In this document: piece after piece, positions 44,268 to 51,864 of the stretch
How the letters are laid out: each line of letters opens with the position of its first letter
How positions within the stretch are numbered: the stretch's first letter is position 1
Source of the DNA: Mycolicibacterium sp. CBMA 226
Lineage (GTDB): Bacteria > Actinomycetota > Actinomycetes > Mycobacteriales > Mycobacteriaceae
Assembly: GCF_009729075.1 (NCBI RefSeq)
Contig: NZ_VTGY01000007.1
Location: 62,001 to 126,000, forward strand
DNA: 64,000 nucleotides
Direction: 5' to 3'
Made by a program: the position numbers and the translations under genes
Notes under the pieces: model-generated
Database searches by the model: none
Told to the model about the DNA's origin: nothing
The model's input: the letters and a program-made list of their open reading frames with translations, nothing else

Positions 44268-45122
44268 ATCGGCACCTACGCTGTGACCGGTTCGGCATCC
44301 GGCATGGGATACCAAGCGGCGGAGCAGTTGCGCGCTCAGGGCCACACGGTGATCGGGGTCGATCTCAAGGACGCCGACGTCATCGCCGACCTGTCCAGCG
44401 CGGACGGCCGGCGTACCGCCACCACCCGGGTGCTCGAACTGTCCGAGGACATACTCGACGGTGCCGTGCTCGCCGCCGGCATCGGTCCCGGCGCGGGCGC
44501 CGACCGCGCCCGCCTGATCGCCCAGATCAACTACCTCGGCACGGTCGACCTGCTGACCGCCTGGCGCCCGGCACTCGCCGCCGCAGGAAACGCGAAAGTC
44601 GTTGCGCTGGGCAGTAACTCCAGCACAACTGTGCCCGCTGTCCCCCGCCGCGCCATCGGCGCCCTGCTGGCCGGCGACGCCGACCGCGCGGCCCGGGCGG
44701 TGCGCTTCTTCGGCGGCGGCGCCTCTGCGCTGATGTACGCCGCGTCCAAGATCGCCGTGGCCCGCTGGGTCCGGCAGACCGCGGTGACGGCGGACTGGGC
44801 GGGCCGCGGCATCCGGCTCAATGTGCTGGCGCCTGGGGCCATCATGACCCCGCTGCTGCAGGCGCAGCTCGATTCGCCGCGCGAGGGCAAGGCCGTGCGC
44901 GCCTTCCCGATCCCGACCGGCGACTTCGGCGATCCCGTACACCTCGCCAACTGGATCACGTTCATGCTGTCGGAATCCGCCGACTTCCTCTGCGGCAGTG
45001 TCATTTTCGTCGACGGCGGCACCGACGCCTACTTTCGCCCCGATGACTGGCCCAAGGGTGTCCCCCTGCGCGACATTCCGCGGTACGTGTGGCGGCACCG
45101 CAGGTTCGCCACGACCCGCTAG
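44268..45122 (+). CDS. SDR-family oxidoreductase with apparent ATC start
   Basis: Short-chain dehydrogenase of 284 residues. Cofactor motif TGSASGMG directly follows the N-terminal strand xGTYAV; catalytic pair Y157/K161 (YAASK). The only canonical start, GTG 44283, would delete the first beta strand of the Rossmann fold. GAGGAG at 44256-44261 sits 6 nt before an ATC at 44268, which gives a normal N-terminus, so ATC initiation (or a lost ATG) is proposed. It follows the esterase by 32 bp and overlaps the convergent AraC gene by 4 nt at the stops. Confidence 0.8.
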   Translation: MGTYAVTGSASGMGYQAAEQLRAQGHTVIGVDLKDADVIADLSSADGRRTATTRVLELSEDILDGAVLAAGIGPGAGADRARLIAQINYLGTVDLLTAWRPALAAAGNAKVVALGSNSSTTVPAVPRRAIGALLAGDADRAARAVRFFGGGASALMYAASKIAVARWVRQTAVTADWAGRGIRLNVLAPGAIMTPLLQAQLDSPREGKAVRAFPIPTGDFGDPVHLANWITFMLSESADFLCGSVIFVDGGTDAYFRPDDWPKGVPLRDIPRYVWRHRRFATTR

Positions 45123-46048
45123 GGAGACGCGGCGCGAATCGCCTTGGGGCTCAACCCGTAACGGCGCTTGATCGCGGTACTCAAGGCGAAGGCCGTGCCA
45201 TACCCGACGCGGCGCGCAACGGTCTCGATGGTGGCATCGGACCCGCGGAGCAGATCCGTGGCAAGTGCCAGCCGAACCTCGGTGAGCAGTGCCATCGGCG
45301 GTTCGCCGACGAGTTTGGTGAATCGCCGGGCCAGCGCCGCCCGGGACAGTCCGACCTCGGCGGCCAACGACCCGACGGTCCACGGGTGCGCCGGGTTGTT
45401 CTCGATGAGCCGAAGCGCCGTGCCCACCTGCGGATCTCGATAGGCGCGGTACCAGGCCGGTGCGTCCGCGCGGGACAACCAGCTGCGCAGCGCAGCGATT
45501 GTCAGCAGATCCAGCATCCGGTCGAGCACGGCGCCTTGCGCCGGTTCATCACGGGACATCTCGTCGAGCAGCAGATCCACCAGCATGCCGTTGACCTCAC
45601 CCCGCCGAACCACCACCAGCGGCGGCAACGCGGTCAGCAGCCGCCGGCACACGGCGCCAACCTCCTCGTAGGCGCCGGTGATCAGCAGGGTGTCGGCGTC
45701 CAGGCGGGTTCCCCAGCTCCGGACTCCGAGATTCAGTGCCTCACACAGTGGTTCACCGTCCATGGTCGTCGTGACCTGTCCCGGGTGCACGACGACCTCC
45801 GGCGCCGTGGCGGTGTCGTCGGCGACGGTGTACGGGTCGGGCCCGCGGAAGATCGCGATGTCGCCGGCGTCCAGCGACTGGCTCGCCGCACCGTCCGGCA
45901 TCACGATCGCCGAGCCGCGTGCCACCACCACGATGGTGAGCGGAGCGTGATCTTGGACCCGCAGCGACCATGGCGCATCGAGCAACGACCGCATCAGGAA
46001 CGCGCCACGCGCCCGCGGCCCATCCAGCAACCCTGCGAGGGCGTCCAC
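45119..46048 (-). CDS. AraC-family regulator with cupin-type sensor
   Basis: AraC/XylS regulator of 309 residues. An N-terminal cupin_6-like domain (to ~180) precedes two HTHs at the C-terminus (GSLAAEVGLSRAALARRFTKLVGEPP and IETVARRVGYGTAFALSTAIKRRYGLSP). The start is set at GTG 46048, which begins DALAGLLDGPRARGAF as usual for the family and lies 7 nt after TAACGT. An earlier in-frame ATG at 46111 would overlap the divergent gene's promoter region. It is divergent from the DUF1772 gene, a likely target. Confidence 0.85.
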   Translation of the reverse strand: MDALAGLLDGPRARGAFLMRSLLDAPWSLRVQDHAPLTIVVVARGSAIVMPDGAASQSLDAGDIAIFRGPDPYTVADDTATAPEVVVHPGQVTTTMDGEPLCEALNLGVRSWGTRLDADTLLITGAYEEVGAVCRRLLTALPPLVVVRRGEVNGMLVDLLLDEMSRDEPAQGAVLDRMLDLLTIAALRSWLSRADAPAWYRAYRDPQVGTALRLIENNPAHPWTVGSLAAEVGLSRAALARRFTKLVGEPPMALLTEVRLALATDLLRGSDATIETVARRVGYGTAFALSTAIKRRYGLSPKAIRAASP

Positions 46049-46055
46049 CGCGTAC

Positions 46056-46061
46056 ACGTTA
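46056..46061 (-). promoter_or_regulatory. Leaderless -10 element of the AraC gene
   Basis: TAACGT on the minus strand, 7-nt spacer, GTG at 46048. It supports the shorter start. Confidence 0.45.
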
Positions 46062-46133
46062 GACGAACGCAGATGTAGACGCTCGCGTATGGAAGTGAGC
46101 CTTTTGCCCATGGATCGTCCAATCGCGACTGAA

Positions 46134-46139
46134 TACGGT
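46134..46139 (+). promoter_or_regulatory. Leaderless -10 element of the DUF1772 gene
   Basis: TACGGT, 6-nt spacer, ATG at 46146. Confidence 0.55.
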
Positions 46140-46145
46140 CAGCCC

Positions 46146-46658
46146 ATGACCTTCAGCAAGCTGCCCCAGCCCGTCGGCGTGACGGCGCTCATCATCGCCG
46201 TGGTGACCTCCGGACTCCTGGCCGGTGTGTACTACTCCTACGCGGTGTCGGTGATGCCGGCACTCGGCGCGTTCGATGACCGGACCTACATCGACGTCAT
46301 GAACAAGATCAACGTGGTGATCGTCAACCCGCCGTTCATGCTGACCTTCCTGGGCTCGATCGGCTTCACGGCACTGGCCGCGGCGTTCTACCTCAAGCCC
46401 GACGCGCGCCCGGTCCTGATCTGGATCGGAATCGGCCTGGCGCTCAACGTCGCCAGCCTGGCAATCACATCGGCGATCAACGTGCCGCTCAACAACAAGC
46501 TCGCCACCGCGGCCGCCTCGACGACCCCCGCCGACCTCGCGACGCTTCGAGACCAGTTCGAGTCCACCTGGGTGCGCTGGAATGTGATTCGCGGCCTGGC
46601 CAATACCGCGGCCACCGGCGTACTGGGCTGGACACTGGCACTGGCGGCCCGCGGCTGA
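46146..46658 (+). CDS. DUF1772-type membrane protein
   Basis: Integral membrane protein of 170 residues with four hydrophobic helices (about 8-35, 58-82, 88-108, 145-168). The pattern VGVTALIIAVVTSGLLAGVYYSYAVSVMPAL and an Asn-rich loop after helix 3 fit DUF1772 (anthrone oxygenase-like). Function unknown. ATG 46146 is chosen from the leaderless promoter; an upstream in-frame ATG at 46089 would run into the AraC promoter. It is divergent from the AraC gene. Confidence 0.82.
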   Translation: MTFSKLPQPVGVTALIIAVVTSGLLAGVYYSYAVSVMPALGAFDDRTYIDVMNKINVVIVNPPFMLTFLGSIGFTALAAAFYLKPDARPVLIWIGIGLALNVASLAITSAINVPLNNKLATAAASTTPADLATLRDQFESTWVRWNVIRGLANTAATGVLGWTLALAARG

Positions 46659-46724
46659 CGGCCGATAAACGCACGATGACCGCAAACCTGGGCCCGCGCG
46701 CAGGACTGCGGCATCGTCGCGACG

Positions 46725-48164
46725 GTGGTGAGTTCCGAGATCAAGGCCAGTGACGCGCAGCTGGCAAAAGGCCTCCGGCGCAGGCATTTGAACCTGATCG
46801 CACTCGGCGGGGTGATCGGCGCCGGGTTGTTCGTCGGTAGCGGCGTCGTGATCGGCAGCGCCGGCCCCGCGGCGATCGTGTCGTTCCTGATCGGCGGCAT
46901 CATCACCATGCTGATCATGCGGATGCTCGCCGAGATGGCCGTGGCGCGGCCGGTGGTCGGCTCGTTCTATGTCTATGCCCGGCAAGCGCTAGGACGCCGT
47001 GGCGGTTTCGTCACCGGCTGGATGTACTGGTACTTCTTCGTCATCGTCGTGGCGGTCGAAGCCGTCGCGGGCGGACGCATCCTGCATCTCTGGCTACCGG
47101 CGGTGCCACTGTGGGCGTTGAGCCTCGGTCTGATGCTGGCCCTCACGGCGAGCAACCTGGTCTCGGCGCGCTCGTTCGGGGAATTCGAGTACTGGTTCTC
47201 GTCGGTGAAAGTCATTGCCATCGTGGTGTTCCTGGGCATGGGCGCACTGTGGATCACCGGCCTGTGGCCGCACTCCACCCCCGGCCTGGCCAACCTGATC
47301 GATCACGGGGGCTTCGCGCCGCTCGGCTGGGGCGCCGTACTGGCAGCCGTGGTGCCCTGCGTCGCGTTCTACACGGGCGCCGAGATCGTCACGATCGCGG
47401 CCGCCGAATCCGACGAGCCCGAGCGCGCGGTGACGAAGGCGATGAAGTCGATCGTCTTCCGGATCATTGCGTTCTACGTCGGATCGATCCTCGTGGTGGT
47501 GGCCATCCAGCCGTGGAATACGAAGAGCGTCAGCGTCAGTCCCTACGCGTCGGTGCTGACGGTTCTCGGCATCCCGGGCGTCGCGACGATCATGAACTTC
47601 ATCGTGTTGACCGCGGTGCTGTCCTGCCTCAACTCGGCGCTGTACACCACCTCGCGAATGTTGTTCGCGCTCACCACCTCTGGTGACGCCCCGCGATTCT
47701 TCACCAAGCTGTCCCCGAGTGGCGTCCCGCGCCGTGCGATCTTGCTGGGCACCGCTGTCGGGTACGCGTCCGTCGCCGCGACCTACGTGTGGGGCGACGT
47801 GGTGTTCAACTTCCTGATCAACTCGTACGGTGCCGTCGCATTGTTCGTCTACCTGATAATCGCGATCTCCCAGGTCGTCCTGCGCCGCCGCATCGAGCGG
47901 ACTGCACCGGGCACGCTGAAGCTGAAGATGTGGCTGTTCCCGTGGCTGAGCTACGCCACCATCGCGCTCATGGCAATCGTCATCCTGGCGATGGCGTTCC
48001 TGCCCGACACCCGGTCCCAGTTCCTGATGAGTGGTGTCACCCTGGCCGTCATCCTCGTCTCCTTCGAGGTGGTCCGGCGGCGCACCGCACCTGCGGCCGA
48101 GTCTGCGACCCCGGTTGCGATCAGCGACGACAGTCGCGTACCCGTCGACGCGGTCGACAACTGA
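46725..48164 (+). CDS. APC-family amino acid permease (GABA permease-like)
   Basis: Amino acid/polyamine transporter of 479 residues with about 12 membrane helices. The APC signature in helix 1 is clear (NLIALGGVIGAGLFVGSG), as are the YARQALGRRGGFVTGWMYW region and the charged loop EIVTIAAAESDEPERAVTKAMKS. It most resembles GabP/AnsP-type permeases that import GABA or related amino acids with protons. Two consecutive GTG codons (46725, 46728) can serve as start. No catabolic partner is adjacent. Confidence 0.9.
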   Translation: MVSSEIKASDAQLAKGLRRRHLNLIALGGVIGAGLFVGSGVVIGSAGPAAIVSFLIGGIITMLIMRMLAEMAVARPVVGSFYVYARQALGRRGGFVTGWMYWYFFVIVVAVEAVAGGRILHLWLPAVPLWALSLGLMLALTASNLVSARSFGEFEYWFSSVKVIAIVVFLGMGALWITGLWPHSTPGLANLIDHGGFAPLGWGAVLAAVVPCVAFYTGAEIVTIAAAESDEPERAVTKAMKSIVFRIIAFYVGSILVVVAIQPWNTKSVSVSPYASVLTVLGIPGVATIMNFIVLTAVLSCLNSALYTTSRMLFALTTSGDAPRFFTKLSPSGVPRRAILLGTAVGYASVAATYVWGDVVFNFLINSYGAVALFVYLIIAISQVVLRRRIERTAPGTLKLKMWLFPWLSYATIALMAIVILAMAFLPDTRSQFLMSGVTLAVILVSFEVVRRRTAPAAESATPVAISDDSRVPVDAVDN

Positions 48165-48170
48165 ACCGGG

Positions 48171-48785
48171 TCACTGCCCCGCGGCCAGGATGCTGATCGC
48201 GATGTCGGTGGCCGGGACGATGACGCCTTCGATGTCCAATTCATCTTCGGCGGTCTGGGCGGCCAGCTCGCGCACGCCGGCCAGCAGCATCACGGCTTTG
48301 GGCTTGGTGATGGGCGGCAACCCGGCCCGCTGAAATCCGGGGTTGGAGGCGAGTTCGCCGAGCAGAGCGGCAAGTTCCGCGAAATTCCGCCGCTGAATCG
48401 GACGGGCGGCGGCCCCCAACGCCGGGAGGTCGCGTATCCAGCTCAGCGAAATCGCCGGGCGCGCAGTGAGATGCGCGATGTATGCCGTCAACATCTGACG
48501 AATCTGGTTGTGCCAGTGCGCATCTGAGTCCACGGATTGCCGGATGTCGGCGACGAGATCGTCGGTCACCGAGGCCAGCAACGCCAGGTAGCACTCCTGT
48601 TTGTTCGCGAAGTACAGGTAGAAGGTGGTTTTGGAAGCCTGCGCCACCCGCACGATGTCGACGACGGACGTCGCGGCGTAGCCGCGCTCGGCAATCAACG
48701 TGGCGAGGGCGTCCACGAATCGCTGCCGGGCCACGTCGGGCGACTCACCGCTCGCCGCGCTGCCCTCCACCTCCGTGTTGCGCAT
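48171..48785 (-). CDS. TetR-family repressor
   Basis: TetR/AcrR regulator of 204 residues; HTH in residues ~20-65 (YAATSVVDIVRVAQASKTTFYLYFANKQECYLALL). Its ATG lies 6 nt after TAACGT, and that -10 is inside a perfect palindrome (48788-48805), so strong autorepression is expected. A second palindrome of the same type lies closer to the divergent SMP-30-like gene, a probable target. Six bp separate its stop from the convergent permease stop. Confidence 0.92.
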   Translation of the reverse strand: MRNTEVEGSAASGESPDVARQRFVDALATLIAERGYAATSVVDIVRVAQASKTTFYLYFANKQECYLALLASVTDDLVADIRQSVDSDAHWHNQIRQMLTAYIAHLTARPAISLSWIRDLPALGAAARPIQRRNFAELAALLGELASNPGFQRAGLPPITKPKAVMLLAGVRELAAQTAEDELDIEGVIVPATDIAISILAAGQ

Positions 48786-48787
48786 GT

Positions 48788-48805
48788 CAGTACGTTATCG
48801 TACTG
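48788..48805. promoter_or_regulatory. TetR operator 1 overlapping leaderless promoter
   Basis: Palindrome with perfect 7-bp arms CAGTACG/CGTACTG and a 4-nt centre. The -10 hexamer TAACGT of the TetR gene (minus strand, 48797-48792) is embedded in it, so binding would block RNA polymerase directly. Confidence 0.75.
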
Positions 48806-48818
48806 TCCCCTGACGTGT

Positions 48819-48836
48819 GAGTACGTCATCGTACTC
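48819..48836. promoter_or_regulatory. TetR operator 2
   Basis: Palindrome with perfect 7-bp arms GAGTACG/CGTACTC and a 4-nt centre, 31 bp (about three helical turns) from operator 1. The shared core is AGTACG-N2-ATCGTACT. It lies 49 bp before the ATG of the SMP-30-like gene. Confidence 0.75.
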
Positions 48837-48884
48837 GGGTGAATTGGGACTGCCGGACACCGGCCACAATGCGGAGGAAAAACG

Positions 48885-49829
48885 ATGAGCGGTGAGGCGC
48901 GAAGCCGCAGACGTGGCCCCGTCGCCCGGCTGCTGCTGACGGCGGGCCTGGCGCTGCTGGGCGTCCTCGGCGGACCACAGACGGCGGCGTCTGCTGTGGC
49001 GATCACGCACTGCCCGTGGCGAGCCACCACCGTCGCGAGCGCGCTGGGTTCGCTGGAAAACCTCGGCTTCGACGGCGCGGGCACCATGCTGGTATCTCGC
49101 ACCGTCGGCAATTCCGGGCAGCTCTACCGCCTCACACCGGACGGCAGGGGCAGCACACTCGTACCGAATGTCGCTGCGCCAGGAAGCATCACAGTCGCCG
49201 ACGGCGCAGCCTACTTCACCACCGGCAACAGCTTTCTGTCCGGAATCATCGGCAGCCGGGACGGCACCATCGCTCGCGTGGACCTCGCCACCGGAGCGCT
49301 GACGACGATGGCCACCAAGCTCACCATGCCCAACGGGATGGTCCGCCTGCCCGACGGCTCGTTCATCGTCTCCCGCAACCTGGGTTGGACGACCGGCCTG
49401 ACCAGGGTCAGCGCCGACGGCACCGGCGAAACGCGCTTCGCGCCGTCGGTGACGATGGCCAACGGCCTGGCATACGACGCCGCCCACAACACGGTCATCG
49501 CCTCGATGGATCTGCACCCCGTCACCACCTTGGCATTCGTGGATCTGGGCAATCCGGATCACATCCACACCGTTGATCTCGGACTGTTCGGGTTGTTCGG
49601 ATTCCCCGACGACCTCACGATCGGCCCGGACGGCCTGATCTACCTGGCGATGGACGGCGGTGACCTCGTCCGCGTCGACCCCGACCAGCATGCCGCGTGC
49701 ATCCTGGCCTCAGGCATGTTCGGCAGCACCTCGGTGCGCTTCGGCGCGGGCCCGGGATGGGACTCACAGGCGTTGTACAGCACCGATCTCTTCGGCACCA
49801 TCCGCAAGCTCACACCGACCACGGGTTGA
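48885..49829 (+). CDS. Secreted SMP-30/gluconolactonase-like beta-propeller protein
   Basis: Exported protein of 314 residues with a basic N-terminus and signal peptide (RLLLTAGLALLGVLGGPQTAASA). The rest shows repeated propeller blades (DGAGTMLVSRTVG, SITVADGAAYFTTG, NGMVRLPDGSFIVSRN, NGLAYDAAHNTVIASMD, DDLTIGPDGLIYLAMDGG), as in SMP-30 lactonases and strictosidine-synthase-like proteins. It may be a calcium-dependent lactonase or esterase; the substrate is unknown. GGAGGAAA precedes the ATG. It is divergent from a TetR gene with paired operators, so inducible expression is likely. Confidence 0.82.
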   Translation: MSGEARSRRRGPVARLLLTAGLALLGVLGGPQTAASAVAITHCPWRATTVASALGSLENLGFDGAGTMLVSRTVGNSGQLYRLTPDGRGSTLVPNVAAPGSITVADGAAYFTTGNSFLSGIIGSRDGTIARVDLATGALTTMATKLTMPNGMVRLPDGSFIVSRNLGWTTGLTRVSADGTGETRFAPSVTMANGLAYDAAHNTVIASMDLHPVTTLAFVDLGNPDHIHTVDLGLFGLFGFPDDLTIGPDGLIYLAMDGGDLVRVDPDQHAACILASGMFGSTSVRFGAGPGWDSQALYSTDLFGTIRKLTPTTG

Positions 49830-49858
49830 GAAGCCATCCCGGTGAGAAGCCATCCCGG
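49827..49858 (+). repeat. Tandem 16-bp duplication over a stop codon
   Basis: The 16-mer TGAGAAGCCATCCCGG occurs twice in direct tandem (49827-49842, 49843-49858). The first copy begins with the stop codon of the SMP-30-like gene, so the duplication changes only untranslated sequence. It looks like a recent slippage event. Confidence 0.85.
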
Positions 49859-49929
49859 TGACCGGACCACGGCCGTCCAGTACGACATGGGTGCCGCGAG
49901 AATCCTTCGGCAACGAAAGGACTTGCAGC

Positions 49930-50712
49930 ATGGATAGATTCAGCGACCGCAGGATCATCGTGACCGGCGCCGGGTCGGGTATCGGCCAGGCCACGGTGGC
50001 CCGCCTGCTGGACGAGGGCGGCACCATCGTCGCGTGCGACATCTCCGCCGAGGGACTGGCGCGGACCCGGGACGCCGCCGAAAATGCCGGTACCGCAGCG
50101 CGTCTGACGACCACGGTCCTCGACATCTCGTCCGAGGAGGCCGTCACGAAGGGCGTCGACGCCGCGATCGCCGACATGGGCGGCCTGGACGTGTTGGTCA
50201 ACGTGGCTGCGATCGAAACGTGCTCGCACACCCACGAGACCACGCTGGCCGACTGGAACCGCATCATCGCGGTCAACCTGACCGGCACCTTCCTGATGAC
50301 CCGTCAGGCCCTGCCGGCGCTGTTGGCGTCGGGGCGCGGTGTGGTCATCAACTTCACCTCGACCTCGGCAAGCTACGCCCACCCGTACATGGCGGCATAC
50401 TCTGCCAGCAAGGGCGGCATCCTGAGCTTCACCCACTCGCTGGCGCTCGAATACGCCAAGCAGGGTCTGCGCGCCGTGAACATCCAGCCCGGTGGTGTCT
50501 CAACCCCGCTGGCCAACGGCACGTTCGCCAAGATGCCCGAGGGCACCGACTACGGGCTGTGGACCAAGCAGGTCCCGATGCTCAACACCGGCAACGACGC
50601 CAACCTGGGCGACCCCGGCGCCGTCGCCGCGGTGGTCGCCATGGCGGCGTCCGATGACGGCGCGTTCCTCACCGGCACCGAGATCCGGATCGACGGCGGC
50701 GCACACTGCTGA
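49930..50712 (+). CDS. SDR-family oxidoreductase
   Basis: Classical short-chain dehydrogenase of 260 residues: cofactor motif TGAGSGIG (12-19), NVAA in place of NNAG (91-94), catalytic Y157-x3-K161 (YSASK) and C-terminal GTEIRIDGG. Asp37 after the second strand (VACDIS) suggests NAD(H) preference. AAAGGA lies about 9 nt before ATG 49930, which is preferred over an upstream GTG-like start inside the preceding repeat. It may oxidise or reduce hydroxy groups of the substrate handled by the KshA/KstD-like enzymes. Confidence 0.9.
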   Translation: MDRFSDRRIIVTGAGSGIGQATVARLLDEGGTIVACDISAEGLARTRDAAENAGTAARLTTTVLDISSEEAVTKGVDAAIADMGGLDVLVNVAAIETCSHTHETTLADWNRIIAVNLTGTFLMTRQALPALLASGRGVVINFTSTSASYAHPYMAAYSASKGGILSFTHSLALEYAKQGLRAVNIQPGGVSTPLANGTFAKMPEGTDYGLWTKQVPMLNTGNDANLGDPGAVAAVVAMAASDDGAFLTGTEIRIDGGAHC

Positions 50713-50725
50713 GACTTCCGCGGGT

Positions 50726-50791
50726 GCTCAGCGGACCGAGTCCGATTTGTTCGCTCAGCGGACGAGTCCGATTTGTCCGCTCAGCGGACGA
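50726..50791 (+). repeat. Tandem 26-27 bp repeat at a convergent gene junction
   Basis: Two near-identical units (50726-50752 and 50753-50778, sharing GAGTCCGATTTGT) and the first 13 bp of a third (50779-50791). Each begins GCTCAGCGGAC. The partial third unit forms the last codons and stop of the convergent SDR gene, so the array grew out of coding sequence. CCGCTCAGCGG within it can form a small hairpin. Confidence 0.75.
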
Positions 50792-51581
50792 CCACCTCGC
50801 TGGGCACCCGCGGATCACCAAGCATCGCCCGGTGTGACGGCGGCGTACGGCCGTCGACATCAGTGATGCCATAACGCTGCGCCTCTTCCGCGGCGATCAC
50901 GGTCTGCCCGCTGATGCCCTCCAGGTCCGGGTCCTCGTACAGCGCGTTGATCACATGCCCGATGAACTCCGGCGTTTCGAAGTTGCCCGCGGCCTTGGCC
51001 AGCGTCTCGGCATCGAACGCCAGCTTGAACTTGTCGGTGAGCAGAATGCCCATCCAGATCGACAATGTCGAAACGCCCGTGCCGTGGAAATCGACCGCCA
51101 TATCGGCGGCCAACTTGTCGACGCCGGCCTTCTGCGCACCGTACGCGGGGCCGTGCATGTAGCACACGCCGCCCGGCGACGAGGTGAATGCGATCAGGCC
51201 GCGTCCTTGCGCCACCAGTAGCGGCGCGGCGTGCCACGACGCCACATAAGCCGACCGCAGGCCGACGTCGAGCACGTCACCCAGACCGATCGGCTTCTCC
51301 CAGAACGGCTTCGGGTCAACGAGGTTGTCGTGGATCACCGCGGCGTTGTTGACGAGCAGGTCGAGTCGTCCGGTCTCGTCGGCCACGCGGGCGAACAACG
51401 CGGCCACCGCGTCGTCGTCGCGATGATCGACCGGAACGGCGATGCCGCCGTCGCCGGGGTCGGTGACGGTGCGGCCCGTCAGGTACACCGTCCACCCGTC
51501 AGCCACCAACGCTGCGGCAATGCCCTTGCCGGCACCGCGGCTGGCACCGGTGACGACCGCGACCCGCTTCTCTGAGCTCAT
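50781..51581 (-). CDS. SDR-family oxidoreductase
   Basis: Short-chain dehydrogenase of 266 residues: TGASRGAGKG (11-20), NNAA (78-81) and catalytic Y147-x3-K151 (YGAQK). The N-terminus MSSEKRVAVVTG fixes the start at ATG 51581; a longer upstream frame overlaps the next gene. It is convergent with the preceding SDR and lies 4 bp downstream of the small Cys-rich gene, so it is probably in an operon with the KshA-like gene. Confidence 0.9.
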   Translation of the reverse strand: MSSEKRVAVVTGASRGAGKGIAAALVADGWTVYLTGRTVTDPGDGGIAVPVDHRDDDAVAALFARVADETGRLDLLVNNAAVIHDNLVDPKPFWEKPIGLGDVLDVGLRSAYVASWHAAPLLVAQGRGLIAFTSSPGGVCYMHGPAYGAQKAGVDKLAADMAVDFHGTGVSTLSIWMGILLTDKFKLAFDAETLAKAAGNFETPEFIGHVINALYEDPDLEGISGQTVIAAEEAQRYGITDVDGRTPPSHRAMLGDPRVPSEVVVR

Positions 51582-51585
51582 GCGG

Positions 51586-51864
51586 CTATGGTGCCACGCC
51601 CAGTTCGTCCTGGACGACGTGCACGACACCGGCCGTCACCGCGGCGGCGATGGACTCCTTCAGCTGGCCGCACGCCAGGAAGATCCGCCCCGGCAGGCAC
51701 TCGGCCCGCTTGCGTTCCTCGCACCTCGCGGCCGACTCGCGCGTCCACTGCACGCTGGTCTGCTGCCAGCTGCCCTTGCGCGCCAAAACCTCTGCGCCGC
51801 AGGCGCGGCAGGCCACCGGCACCATCGGCATGTCGGCCAGCCGGATGTCGGGCCGCGCAGTCAT
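51586..51864 (-). CDS. Small Cys-containing (zinc-ribbon-like) protein
   Basis: 92-residue cytoplasmic protein with a C-x2-C knuckle at 19-22 (ACRACGAEVLAR) and three more cysteines at 48, 56 and 65, enough for a zinc or Fe-S site. No other domain is visible and I do not recognise a family. Its ATG overlaps the stop of the Rieske oxygenase gene by one base (TGATG), so it is coupled to it and may be an accessory or electron-transfer partner. That role is inference. Confidence 0.75.
   Translation of the reverse strand: MTARPDIRLADMPMVPVACRACGAEVLARKGSWQQTSVQWTRESAARCEERKRAECLPGRIFLACGQLKESIAAAVTAGVVHVVQDELGVAP

Noticed and set aside
46049..46111. Longer AraC start at ATG 46111
   Set aside because: The extra residues do not resemble the family N-terminus, and the extension would overlap the divergent gene's upstream region. 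GTG 46048 has a matching leaderless promoter.
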